Positions 34,840-46,006 of a stretch of 64,000 nt of DNA are shown one piece after another. Origin of the DNA: Oscheius dolichura (taxonomy: Eukaryota; Nematoda; Chromadorea; Rhabditida; Rhabditidae); assembly GCA_932521035.1 (NCBI GenBank), contig OW051497.1, forward strand, positions 4,216,001 through 4,280,000. The letters run 5' to 3'. The position numbers and the translations under genes were made by a program. The notes under the pieces were generated by a model, which did no database searches, had not been told where the DNA came from, and saw nothing but the letters and a program-made list of their open reading frames with translations. How positions within the stretch are numbered: the first letter of the stretch is position 1; every line of letters begins with the position of its first letter.

Positions 34840-37339
34840 ATGAAACGGTACCCCACTTCCTCACTTGTCTTCAATCCTATTATTAAGGGATATCAAGCCC
34901 AGGTTACGCCAGGAACTGTGAGCATGGACGGTCTAATGCAGGACGAAAACACATATCTCCTTAACTTTTCTTCCCATTCCCCTTTGGTAAAAGTTTGTGC
35001 CATATATCTTAACTTTTATTGCAGGACTGGTCTCTACCTCTCTACGGGTACGCCATGCCGGCTTTAGTCGCCATTACGACATTTACCAACACGTTTATCA
35101 TAATTGTTCTTTCTCAAAAACATCTGCGTACTCCCACAAACGCTGTGCTTCTTTCTATGGCGGTCACTGATCTCCTTACAGGTCGGGGATTATCCATTTA
35201 GGAATTTGTCCTTTCAGGCTGTTGTTCCGTGCCCTGGGTTGTCTATTATTATACACTTAAAGGCTATCAAGTAGACGTCGGTAAGGCCATTGGATTGTGG
35301 AATAATGCAAGGATTATTGCAGTACGCGGTCTCTCTGCTTTCTGGTGTCATGCATATGGATATTTTTTTGAATTGCTTCCATCTGCTTTTCATACGGCCG
35401 CCATTTGGCTGGCCGTCTTCCTCGCCGTCCAGCGATACATCTACGTGTGCTCCCCTGACCAGATCTACCAAGTCTGTACCCCAACGGCCACCAAGCTCAC
35501 CATCTTCGGGATTATTGGGGTAAGTGGAAACGTAAGCTGCAGAGAAGCCCCTTTATGAACATTAGCAGTCATGCTCTTTAGCGACTCAACGATCGCCCAG
35601 TTATGCCCGCATATTAAAATCAAATAATCCTCTGAAGAAAGGTCTTTCAAAAACCTTCTTTTTCTTCTTTGAACTGCGGACACAATAGTCTTTGAATCCA
35701 CACGCGCTCAAAGTACACCCTGGAAAGAACTCTTTGTCTTTTAGGCCTCATTTGTCACCGTGCTACCCGAACTCGCCACGCAAAAGCGTTTTGCCCATCA
35801 TAATCATTTCACCCATCGTGACGAATGCTACTCTTCTATTGCTCCATGGGTCAGGGTAAGTGATGCCTTTACTATGCACCTGATCCAGACTCTGGGAGAA
35901 GATATCGTCTATTCCGTTCGTATCTGGATGCGGGCCATTCTACATGGCTTACCGTGTATCCTTCTTCTGATATTCACATGCAAACTGGCAAAGACCTTGA
36001 AAAAGGCCGAGATCCGAAAGAAGTCATGGGCCGCGGTAGAGAATTCTAGGAAGCCGAGCCGAGGGTAAAGACTACATGTGCATAGGCGAATTATCTCTCC
36101 AGGAGTGATAATGCCCCCGGCAGAAGGACCTTCTATGCCACGAATAGGATGCTGGCTGTCATTTGTTCCTCCTTTCTTCTTATTGAGGTACTTCCTGTCT
36201 CAAGACTAACAACGTTATTACCTATGAATCTCAACAGCTGCGCCGCTTTAATGACAAATCCGGGGCTAATTGCGTCCTACACTCTCATCGTCACATAGTT
36301 ATATTCAACCAGCCGTTAATTAGATTATTTAACCTTATTTGATGGCCTTTATTAATTAATCATTATACTTGCAGATACCTGCCGCCGTGCTTCATGGAGT
36401 GCAATTTGCCCTGGCCATGGGTTTCGTGCCTTTGGAACCTGAGATCATTTCCGTTTTGAACAAGTCTTTGATTATTAGGTAAGGCTTGTTCCAAAGAATA
36501 TTCCGAAAAAAAGGAGCCCTCGATGTTGCATGCTTTGAAATTGATGGCTATTTTTCATCCCTGATGAGGGTCAAACTTGAGCATTGGGTGCACATAACAT
36601 TGTGGCGGGGGCGCGCGTTAGCCATTTAAGAAATCTCAAGGGTTACATTCATGTAAGAACAATTGCGGCAGCAGGGACTTCCTAATTGACCCTCAATCAA
36701 GAGTTTTGCTCTTCTTGATTGTCGTACGATGTCTTCTTCCTCGTGTTGTTGATTGGTGTAGACGAGAGTGAAGACGAGGAGTAAATAGAAAGTGAGGAAA
36801 GGAGATTTACAGGAACATTCTGATTGTGATGATCTCGCCCATCCAGTTTACAATCTACTGCTCCATGTCGGAGCAGTTCCGGCTGACTGTCAGGCAGCTC
36901 TTCACTTCAAAGCGGCTCTTTGTGGCACAAGCACAAGGAACTTACCATGGAGGGAAAAGGTAAAGATTGGAGAGGATCTATGGCAAAATTCAATATTCTA
37001 GATACTCCTTGGTGCTGGTTGATGTCGGCAGCGAAGACAAGGCAACAACTGCTGGGACAAAATGCTTTACCTTCCTTACGAGGTACAGTCGCTGTGATTC
37101 ATTTTGAAAAAAATATAGGACTAATGAAAACGGAGAGATTGAGATGAACCACCAGTCGCCCTTAAATCAATGTGAGCAGACAACGATTAAGTACTACCGA
37201 GGTGGCTCTCCGAGGTGGATCCAAAGATTATGCAAAGAAAACAACGTTCAGGGTAGAAGAAGACGAAGCGCCAAGCAGTCTCCGAGACTCAGCTGTGACC
37301 TGCAGGCTGACACTCTCGGAAGAGGCTTCCTCCGTCTGA
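34840..37339 (+). CDS. Sex-peptide/myosuppressin-receptor-like GPCR (sprr/dmsr type)
   Basis: Eleven exons give about 475 residues. After an extracellular N-terminus with an NFS glycosylation site, TM1 starts LPLYGYAMPALVAITTF, a strong signature of sex peptide receptor-like proteins, followed by RTPTNAVLLSMAVTDLLTG (TM2), FHTAAIWLAVFLAVQRYIYV (TM3, with QRYIYVC in place of DRY) and SPIQFTIYCSMSEQFR (TM7, in place of NPxxY). In protostomes this family binds amidated neuropeptides such as myoinhibitory peptides. One intron is only 33 bp. The tail is long, with an acidic/Ser end SLRDSAVTC...EEASSV. The start is the first ATG after TTTCAG at 34792-34797; a later ATG (MDGLMQ, 34924) is also possible. 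I cannot say which C. elegans member is the orthologue. Confidence 0.88.
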
Positions 37340-38796
37340 GAGGCCCTTGTTTATGTATACAACCCTTGTTGATGTTGCTCTTTTCCTGTGCCAATAAAGC
37401 TGGTCTCACACACTTTTTACCAATTCCAATTAACGCTGGCACTTTTTTTGGAGGTTGTAAATCTTTTCTCTAAATGCGTTTCCATGTCAGGATCCTTGGA
37501 TACGACGGTTTTCATGAATTTCACCCCATTTGAAGTCAAAGTTTGAGAAATGGGCCTTTAGAGCGGACACATACGTCAAGCTGTTCCCAAAGTGCGTAAT
37601 CCTTTTCGTCCTTTTTAGCGATGAGAAGTGACTCTACTTCCTCATTTACCCCCGTAACATGTTAGTCTCTAATTTTACACCCAAATCGAATAACATCCAC
37701 CATTAAATGTACAGTAGGCGAGATCCTAAGTGCACGATTGTACTCTTGTGCAAGACGTAAGTTCTATCTTCTTGTTTTTCACCCACTCTCTTCTGGATCA
37801 CCAGAAAGCTATTTCCCCGTGTAGCAGACCAGATTTAAGCTGGTTATAGGCATCTTCCTCCGTGCAATTTTTTAGGCTCATTCACGCCATCCGCTGAAAA
37901 TTATACGTTGCCTACCACCTAATTTTCTGTTCTCCGTTTTTGTCTTCTTTTCTAAAATCTTTCCAGTGTTCGCGCACGAACAAACGGGGGTGGAGCAGCC
38001 CCGCCCATCCCACCACCGGACCTACAACGTATTGTTCACATTCGGAAACAGATTTTGTCCATCCCAATTATTCTTCTACTTTCTCTTTTCAGTAAGAATA
38101 ACATGTAGACAAGGTGTCAAGCTGCAAACAAGGTCGTCTGAGCTATAGGATACCCCGTGGAGCCCTCGTAATCCTCGCGGTGGCGGCTTCGCGTCTTATT
38201 CTATAATCTTTACGAAAGCAACCATATTAGACTAAAACAATTTCCTGATTCCTGTTTTGTGTTTTTCTTCGCCAGCTCATCTTCTATTAATGTTTTTGTA
38301 AAAACAGCAGATGATTAACGATCCCCTGGGCTGGGAGTTACACTGGCGATGATAGTAAAACTGATCGTTAGGCATGATCTCGTAAGTCCGTTAACCACTA
38401 CGACATTGAAACAGCCTCTTTCAAATTAGACGCTATCAGTAGAACATGAAAGTAGGGAACATCTTGGACTTTCCACTCTTCCATTTACCGCACGAATAAA
38501 TTACCGTGTTCTTCCTCCTTTGAAATAGAGACCTCGCCGCTCCCCGGACCTTTCAATTTCCCCACTTCGCGCAGTTGATTTCCGGAGTTCGTTTTGTTTG
38601 AAAGAAAAAAAACAGTCATGTCAATTAAAGTCGCCTTTGGCGGCAACGAGCCAGCCTTTATGCCCCGTTGTTCATAAATCCGAACGTTTTAAATAGAAAG
38701 CAAGATGATCGGATTTCATAATTGGCACATCCGCCTGCCCTAGTCTCCTATATCTTATGTTTGTTCTTCGTAAAAGGGGAAGTTTCAGAGACTCGA
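37340..38796. other. Intergenic upstream of dop-3
   Basis: No exon chain found. It should hold the dop-3 promoter. The open frame 37966-38148 looks random. Confidence 0.45.
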
Positions 38797-41700
38797 ATGA
38801 TAGTATTATGGAGGGTGGCGGCAGGAGTTCTGCTGCCACTGGTGCCTACCTTGGCCGTTTTTGGAAATTTCCTAGTCATATTAGCTGTATTTCAAGATCG
38901 GGTCCTCCAGACCGTCACCAATATGCTGATTGTTAGCCTGGCTGTCTCAGATTTGATGGTGAGCCGAATTCTTCCTTCGAATCCGTCAGCTAAGCGGGAA
39001 GGAAGATTCCAAAATAGGGGCAGACCTGGAATGGGGTCCTTCTTTTTTCCCCGGGGAGCTGCACGTGTTCAGTTCCAGCCATCTTGAAACAGCACCAAAA
39101 GAACAACTTACTGCTATGGAAATGCATATTGAAAGAAGTCAGACTGACAAAACGCGCCCCCAGCTGGATCCGAATATAGGGGGGATTTACCCTAACCCTT
39201 TTGATCTCTTCACTTCAATAGGGAAAGATGTGTCGTTCTTCTTGGTAAAGTAATTTTAACAATTTTTGACTTCTGTTCAATTTGACCACAAATAAGGCAA
39301 CTCGAGATCCCCTTTGTCCTCAAGTTCAGCGGGATACGCGTTTTTGAATTCTGATGTCCAAATGACTTTCAAGGTAGAATTTGACAATAAACGTGACGTT
39401 ACGACGCCGGGTTATTAGGAGAGAACGAAGAAATGCTCTAAATGATCGTAATCTTCCATTTTTAGGTTGCTCTGTTTGTGATGTCCTTTGGTGTCTACTA
39501 CGAGGTTGCCTCTAATTTTATTAGACTCATCTTTGTGCTTTTTAGTGGAACGGATTCAAATGGCAAATTGGGCACTTTCTTTGTCATCTCTATCTGGCAT
39601 GCGACGTCATCTGCTCGACGGCCTCTATTCTCAATCTTCTGGCCATATCTCTTGACAGGTATTTCATGTCCGGGCTGCCGTAAATCCCCAAAATATTCCA
39701 GATATATGGCCATTTCCCATCCAATTTCATATGCACAAGTAGGAACGAACAACCGGAGGGCGGTCACCTCGCTTTGCATTGTTTGGGGAGTATCAATCAT
39801 TGTTGGAACCCCACTTCTTTTCGGCGTCAATCCCATGGAAAACGAGGTTGGACTTACGTGTGAGAGAGAAGTGCTAAAAATTCCTTGTTTCACGGGTATA
39901 TGAGTGCCGTCAGATAAATTCATGAGCCCAGGCTCATTCTTTACCTTTCGCCTCCCTCGAACTCATTTTTAACAAGGGGGCAGGGAGCAACATGCGCGCA
40001 AAAGACCATAAGCATTTATCTTGGAGACAATCAGGGATTTCCTTGCTCCTCAGATTACCTCGGGATGTCTTCGCCCATTACAATTACCCAGGAATTCCCC
40101 GGGGTGCTAGTGACCGCCTCGTGGCAGCTCCAATATGCACACGCAGGCGACAAGGAAGTTTGCGTATAGAGAGCAGCCACGTAATTACTTCATTTAAGAA
40201 ATGCATAGGAGACTAGCTAGTCAGTTTTTAAAAACTCCCCCGGCCCAAATCTTTATGGTCTTTGCTCTCTTCATCGCGGAAATGTGAAGAGATAAACGAG
40301 TCAAAATAAAAAAACAAAGCAGAGATATGGAAGCGCGCAAAGTCCCCGGAAAGAAAAAAGAGACACGAGCATGTCTTGGCAGATCTACAAGATTAATGGT
40401 GTTTTACAGCAATGCGAACTGGGCAACCCGTGGTTTAACGCCGTGTCGTCGGTCTTCTCCTTCTTCATCCCGTCTACCACCATGATTTGCCTGTACACAG
40501 TTGTCTTCAAAAGACTACGAGCACGAGAGAGGGCTAGAAGCATGCGCCACGCATCCAACAAGCAGCACGAAAATGTCAAGGTTCTATTAGCCTAGTTCTC
40601 CTAGTAGCTAATTATTGAAGATCAGCAGTGCCCTTCTCGGAGGGGCCAGTTTCGCCCGCCAAATGGGGAAGCATTTCAAAAACAAGGCGGATCAAATCCT
40701 CCTGGAGAATAGCTATCAGGTCAGTTGTTTACTTTCTTCCCGACAATTTCGATTATCTATTCGAGGTAAGCACAGCCGTATGGTTGTCACTGGCAGATGC
40801 CGTATTTGCGGAATGTTGTCAGTTGCAGTCTCATGAAAATAGAATTCTCTCTATAATTGTAAGGTGTCGAGGGAAAATGCAAACAATCAATGGCTGTGAC
40901 AGGAAGATTTTGTAGAAAACAACTTAAATTCAATGGCTTATTGGATTGGCCATGTCGAAATCACGTCTGGGTGGTCGGGCTGCTCTTAGTGTTTAATGTG
41001 ATTCACGCTAAAGTTTGGTGTACGTGTTAGCTGATATGACATTAGGATCGACGGGGGCCGATTAACCCGTTGGAAACAGCAAGCAACCAACAAGAAACAG
41101 GGAACTCTTTCAGACATCCTCATTTCCAACGGTTTCCGACTCCTCCGACGACATTTCTTCGATGACTCCGATGCCCATCGAGCTCAATTTTGGTCCAACC
41201 ACTGTTCTCGAGAAGAAGATCATAGTCGAGTCGGAGTCTCTTCCAGTTATGGTGCTGATGAATGGGAATTGTAAGGAATCAGCTGATCCTCGGCAGATGA
41301 GAATCTTTCAGTGAAGCATAAGACCTCCCCGAGGAGGAGTTTTATGGAAGATCCCTATAAAGAAGAGAAGCCAGTAGTCACGTCGGAAGATGCCCTAACA
41401 AGGTAACTTTTGTTTCTTCGAGTCTTCGCCGGGCGGAAGAGCACACAGAATGTCCATTGCGGGGGTAACAGCGTCACGGACCTTCCGCGTTTAGTCTGTA
41501 TAAAAGGACACACAGTATGGGGACCTCTATTGAACGCGCAATTGAATTAGTTGAAGCAACTGGTGGATGTCCAATCTGCAGCCTGGGACACAACAAAGCG
41601 CTCAAGCAGAACAGAACACTTTAGAAAAAGAAAGTGGCTATTCGAAAATGCAATTTAAAGTGCTATTTTTGAGGGAGATACAGTTCCAGGTCGTTCGGCG

Positions 41701-42650
41701 ATGACTTGGAGGAATTGTTTCCGTTCATCGACAGCGGTGCAAATAGCGAGAAGAGCTCAAAGGAGGATCTGTCCATCAAGACCCCGGGCGAGAGGGTCCT
41801 GTCGAATTCCGTGCCTATTATCCATCATCCGGAACGGAGAATCTCCCAATCTATGAGAGTAAAACACTGATGGAATAAAGTATAATCAAAAATTTTATAG
41901 TTGAGTGAACCACGACGCGTCATCCAAAAGCAGTTATTCTCGGATGGCTTCCGGAATGGGTCTATTAAAAGGAAGGTGACAGATGTATTCTCCTTGCCAC
42001 CGAGATCAAGCCTTCTTCATGTACATACCATGGACGACGTGGCCAAGGTAGTCGATTTCCCAACTGTAAGTACTTGCCATTTCAGATCCACAAGTCTGTT
42101 CCACCTAAAACCAAAAGCTTTGTTGACTTCTTAAACCCCGATGATTGCACCTTTACGGACTCCGTGAAAATATGTAAAGATCAACTTTGGAATAAGTAAA
42201 TCTCATCATTATATTGCGTAATGAATGGAGTTCAGGGTGACCGGCTGGAAAACGAGGCCTAACCGTCAGATGATGAAGAAGGCCTCGAAGCAGATGAGAA
42301 GGGAACACAAGGCGACAGTGACACTAGCTGTTGTTTTAGGTTGTTCTTCCTTTCCTACTGTAATAATTATCTCCTTCAGCTGTTTTCCTATTTTGCTGGC
42401 TTCCTTTCTTTATCCTCCATCTCTTCAATTCGGTGTGTTCCATCGTCAAAAACGAGCCGCAGGGATGTCTCGGAATGCTTCCAATGTTCCTTGCAACTTG
42501 GTTAGGATAGTAAGTTACGATAACCTGACCTGGCTAAGCTCTAAATTTAGCGTGAATTCTTCATTAAACCCTCTGATCTACACCATCTTTGACCAGCGGT
42601 TTCGACGAGCCTTCAGAAACGTTCTGAGCTGCGGCATGGCCAAGAAGTAG
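38797..42650 (+). CDS. dop-3: D2-like dopamine receptor
   Basis: Fourteen exons give about 581 residues. TM1 has [10 protein letters not shown] and TM2 [10 protein letters not shown]3 has the amine-binding Asp in [23 protein letters not shown] with DRY, and TM5 has serines in [17 protein letters not shown]6 has FCWLPFF and TM7 NSSLNPLIY, ending [18 protein letters not shown]3 is about 300 residues, Ser-rich and encoded by several small exons, which fits a Gi/o-coupled D2 class receptor. It acts in the neuronal plasma membrane and lowers cAMP on dopamine binding. The dop-2/dop-3 choice rests on the neighbour: a svh-2-like gene lies beside it, as I recall for dop-3 in C. elegans. The ATG lies 8 bases after TTTCAG (38783-38788). 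The N-terminus before TM1 is very short, so an upstream exon is possible. Confidence 0.92.
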
Positions 42651-43658
42651 CCGTCTTATTGTGATCAAATTGCTCTGCGGAGCAGTCTCTCCTCATTTTC
42701 GTGGGTATTGTATCAAGCAATGTGTCATAAGAACAACTTATTCGTAAGAACCGGTATCAAACATTTCCTAGTGAAAGATCTCATAATGAAGTTATATTTT
42801 TTCTTGTGGGCATACCTTCTTAGCAGAGGGTAAGGTGAGCCGCTGTTGGTGACTTTACCGGGCAAACCGTGTCTAGGGGTCAACGGTGCCGTTATTTGCC
42901 TACCGCTTCCGGCGTGTATGACTTGTTTCGATTGGCTGTTTATAGTGCACTACGCGTGAAAGTGACCCGTTCCCTGAAGCACATAGTTCATCTTGCAATT
43001 CCCACTTCTTCCTACTGTAATTTCCGCATTTGCCCTTGTGAAGCCTTACTTGTAATGCTATCAGATATTGTAACCAACCTTCCTGGAGAGGTAAAAATCG
43101 CACTCACGCACTACCTATTTCCAAATGCTGTTTGATCTTTCTAAGGTAATTAAGGCTTAAAAGGCGGCGGTTTTCACAAGCTTTTTGCTTTTATGACAGC
43201 ACCTGGCAATGGATAATTTGGGAGAGCCCTCTGGGCTTTGAAAGGTGCGCGAAGGAAAAGGAAATTGACTTGACAATTGGCAAAGTACGTAAGAAAGGAA
43301 GGATTGAACCCACGATAAGCTTGAACTTTTGTTTGCGAATGATCTCAAGAAGGGTGAAATTTGTGCACTGATCAGTCGTGAGGTTCGCCGCTCAAGCTCC
43401 TATTTTTGGTATAATTCTCTCATGGAAAAGGCTCGCCAAACATCATCTGACGTAGCTCTCATTAGATTTTTTGCCAAGCTTCTTATGATCAATTGGACCG
43501 GTCATTGCTTTCTTATTTCTCGCTCGGAAGTGACACCTAGGTTTTTGTTTGCTTAGCCTGCAGCGCTGACCACCATCAATTGCCGTCTTTCATCGAGTCC
43601 GAGCACTGTGCACAGGTTCTCATTTCGTATTTGGACATAGCTGCCACCTCGTTCGCCG
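42651..43658. other. Short intergenic region between dop-3 and the secreted Cys-rich gene
   Basis: No exon chain found on either strand. It includes the 3' side of dop-3 and the presumed promoter and 5' UTR of the next gene. Confidence 0.45.
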
Positions 43659-45771
43659 ATGTTGCCATGGGCGGGAATTTTAGTCATTATTTTTGTTAAA
43701 GGTAAGTCCGTCTCAATGCTTAGGTTTTAAACAATATTGAGATGTCTATGGCAGCTGTGCCACTAAGGAATTTATGCCGTGTGTTGTTCAGTTAAATACT
43801 CAGAAAGTGCTCTTCGATACGAATATTGTACACGTAATATATAACATTACAACCGAAGCTAAACTGATTCACACGTGCAGGTAACACTACTTTATTACAG
43901 CAAGGAAGCATTTTTTAGAGCATATGAACGTGTATTCCCTTGCTTTTCCCAAAGACTAACCTCCTGTGGCACGAAAGCTCAACGGAACATGTTAGACAAA
44001 GGAAAACGTCTACACAGCTACCTCTGCGCGCCGTTTTCACTTCAGGTAAGGCAGGTGAAATTGTAATACATGACATACTAGAGACAGAAGATCTTCTTAA
44101 AATCGAGCACATGCATCCAATCCATTTTAAAACTTCCCATGGATTCAAAATGTGATAAACCGGAAAGCCTCATGTTACAGAAGTTACACTCGTGCAGGTA
44201 AGTTCCATTAAAGAAAAGTCATTCTAAACGGAGTGCAGATCAAAATGTGGGGATGATCAAGTGTGCAATACCAAAGTGGACATCAGTGAAGTGGCTGCTT
44301 GCTGTTACTTGAAGATTGAGAAGGTCTGCGGAGAGGAAGCAGCTCAGTTTTATGGTCAAATGCAGCAGGTAAGGTTCTACGAGATTCATACCAGGGCCTG
44401 TTAAGGTTATAACCAATCGAGAATTCCCTGTCCAATGCTCCTATACTCTCAAAGGATCCACGAAACCTCCTATTATTAAAACGACAACGACCACTCCCAA
44501 AACGACAACTTTTCCTTCGACCTCAACACCCTCAATACAATACCACGAAGTAAGAAAGAAGACCACTCCCTACTACTACAGCACGTCGTACATAACCGTT
44601 TACCCAGAGGGCTATTCGAAACATAACGGTGTCAGCAGGAAAGAGGCACAGACATCAAAGACACGCACAAGGACCTTTTCTAAGCTCTTTACTCCTATGA
44701 AGACGGCGAACATGTCCAGCATACCCATCTTGCCTGGAGCACCGCTCTCTTCCAGCAGGGTGGCAACCACACGGTTTACTTTTACCATTCCCACGACCGT
44801 TTCTCCTCCTGCCGCAAGTAAGATTACTATTGTTCCGCCTCACAAGCTGCCTACTTCCGCAACTCCAACTCCGTCTGCTTCGCCTCTCGCAGGAGCGAGG
44901 CCCATTCCCGAGACTGCCGTTTTCATAGCGGGATCTCCTTCGGCCCCTAATGGTCAACAGTCGCCGATGAAGTTCCAATTTTCCGTGTCGTCTTCGCCAG
45001 GAGGAGACAAGTTCATCCCATGGTACCATAACAACAAGGAGGCTGGAAGCGCTCCTTCCAATCCGATGATTTCACCTTTCATGGACGTGACCTCTTTTCC
45101 AACCTTGATTCCTCCAATAATGTCTAACGATTTTCCACGAAGTCCCGGGAACCTCGATGGTGCTACCCCGTCCCCCTTCAAGATCAATATCAATTGGATG
45201 GATGGAGCAGAGGTGAGAAATGTATGTACGGAAATTGTACCGGCGGAACTACGCGCTTCTTTCGTAATTTTTAATTTCCGCGGAAGGGAAGCATACATTA
45301 TGTCTGTTATGATAGCAAATGCACTTTTTAGGAGTCAGTATGGTATCAACAAAACCTACCCACGCAGAGGAAACCGCTCAAGGAAGAATCCTCAGGACCA
45401 TTTGAAGTGGTGACACCTCTTCTGAACCATTTGAAGTCTAAGCCCCTGAACTTCACAGAAATGAGCAACCAAGCTAGTGACTATTTCAACGGTTAGAGCC
45501 TTTTGCAATCCGTCTATGGATAGGTTTTTCAGCAGCTCTCAGTGCCTTAGAATCAGTGGCTGACGAATCCAGGGCAGCCACTGCTGATAATAATCCGTGG
45601 AGGACTTTCATCGGTTTGTTTGCCACTTGGATCAGAAATAAAAAGAAGTTTTCTAGATGCGGTGGCTCCTACGATACACAAAGTCAGCCCGAATATAATC
45701 CCCCGGATAAGACAAGAAATGGAACGCATCGAATCGCAAGGAGGCGCCACTCCCGGAACTGTCTAGCATAA
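43659..45771 (+). CDS. Secreted Cys-rich (DUF19-like) protein with mucin-like tail
   Basis: Eight exons give about 540 residues. A signal peptide (MLPWAGILVIIFVK) is followed by a cysteine-rich domain of about 170 residues (SCATKEFMPC, VFPCFSQRLTSC, SSTCIQSIL, DQVCNTK, AACCYLKIEKVC) that resembles nematode DUF19 (T20D4.11-like) domains. A long Thr/Ser/Pro-rich segment then begins TKPPIIKTTTTTPKTTTF, likely O-glycosylated. The C-terminus (about 140 residues) is different: a helical part with NFT, ending in an Arg-rich tail RRRHSRNCLA. Exon 2 joins only if the acceptor at ATTGAG is used. The role is unknown; a secreted or cuticle/surface-associated protein is inferred. The family call is moderate; the exon chain is good. 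Confidence 0.72.
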
Positions 45772-46006
45772 TAATATTTATCACACCATGAATAAGTTAT
45801 CAATGAACATGGTGCTGAACAAAGTGTTATGTTGAAAGCATTGCTGGGAAATATAGTAGAAATTTTGGCAATATAGTGGACCTGTGAGATGTCTAGATAC
45901 AAAATTTGTATACCCGATAGAAGTATGAACATGAGGACTAGAATTGGACTATCAGTTTGTCACAGGAGATACTCGTATTGTGTGATTGAAGTGGACTCTT
46001 TGGCTG

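Noticed and set aside
39498-39923. Minus-strand open frame of 141 codons
   Set aside because: It is antisense to the dop-3 exons that carry TM3 and TM4.
43283-43311. tRNA B-box-like GGTTCAATCC on the minus strand
   Set aside because: No A box at the right distance and no foldable acceptor stem.
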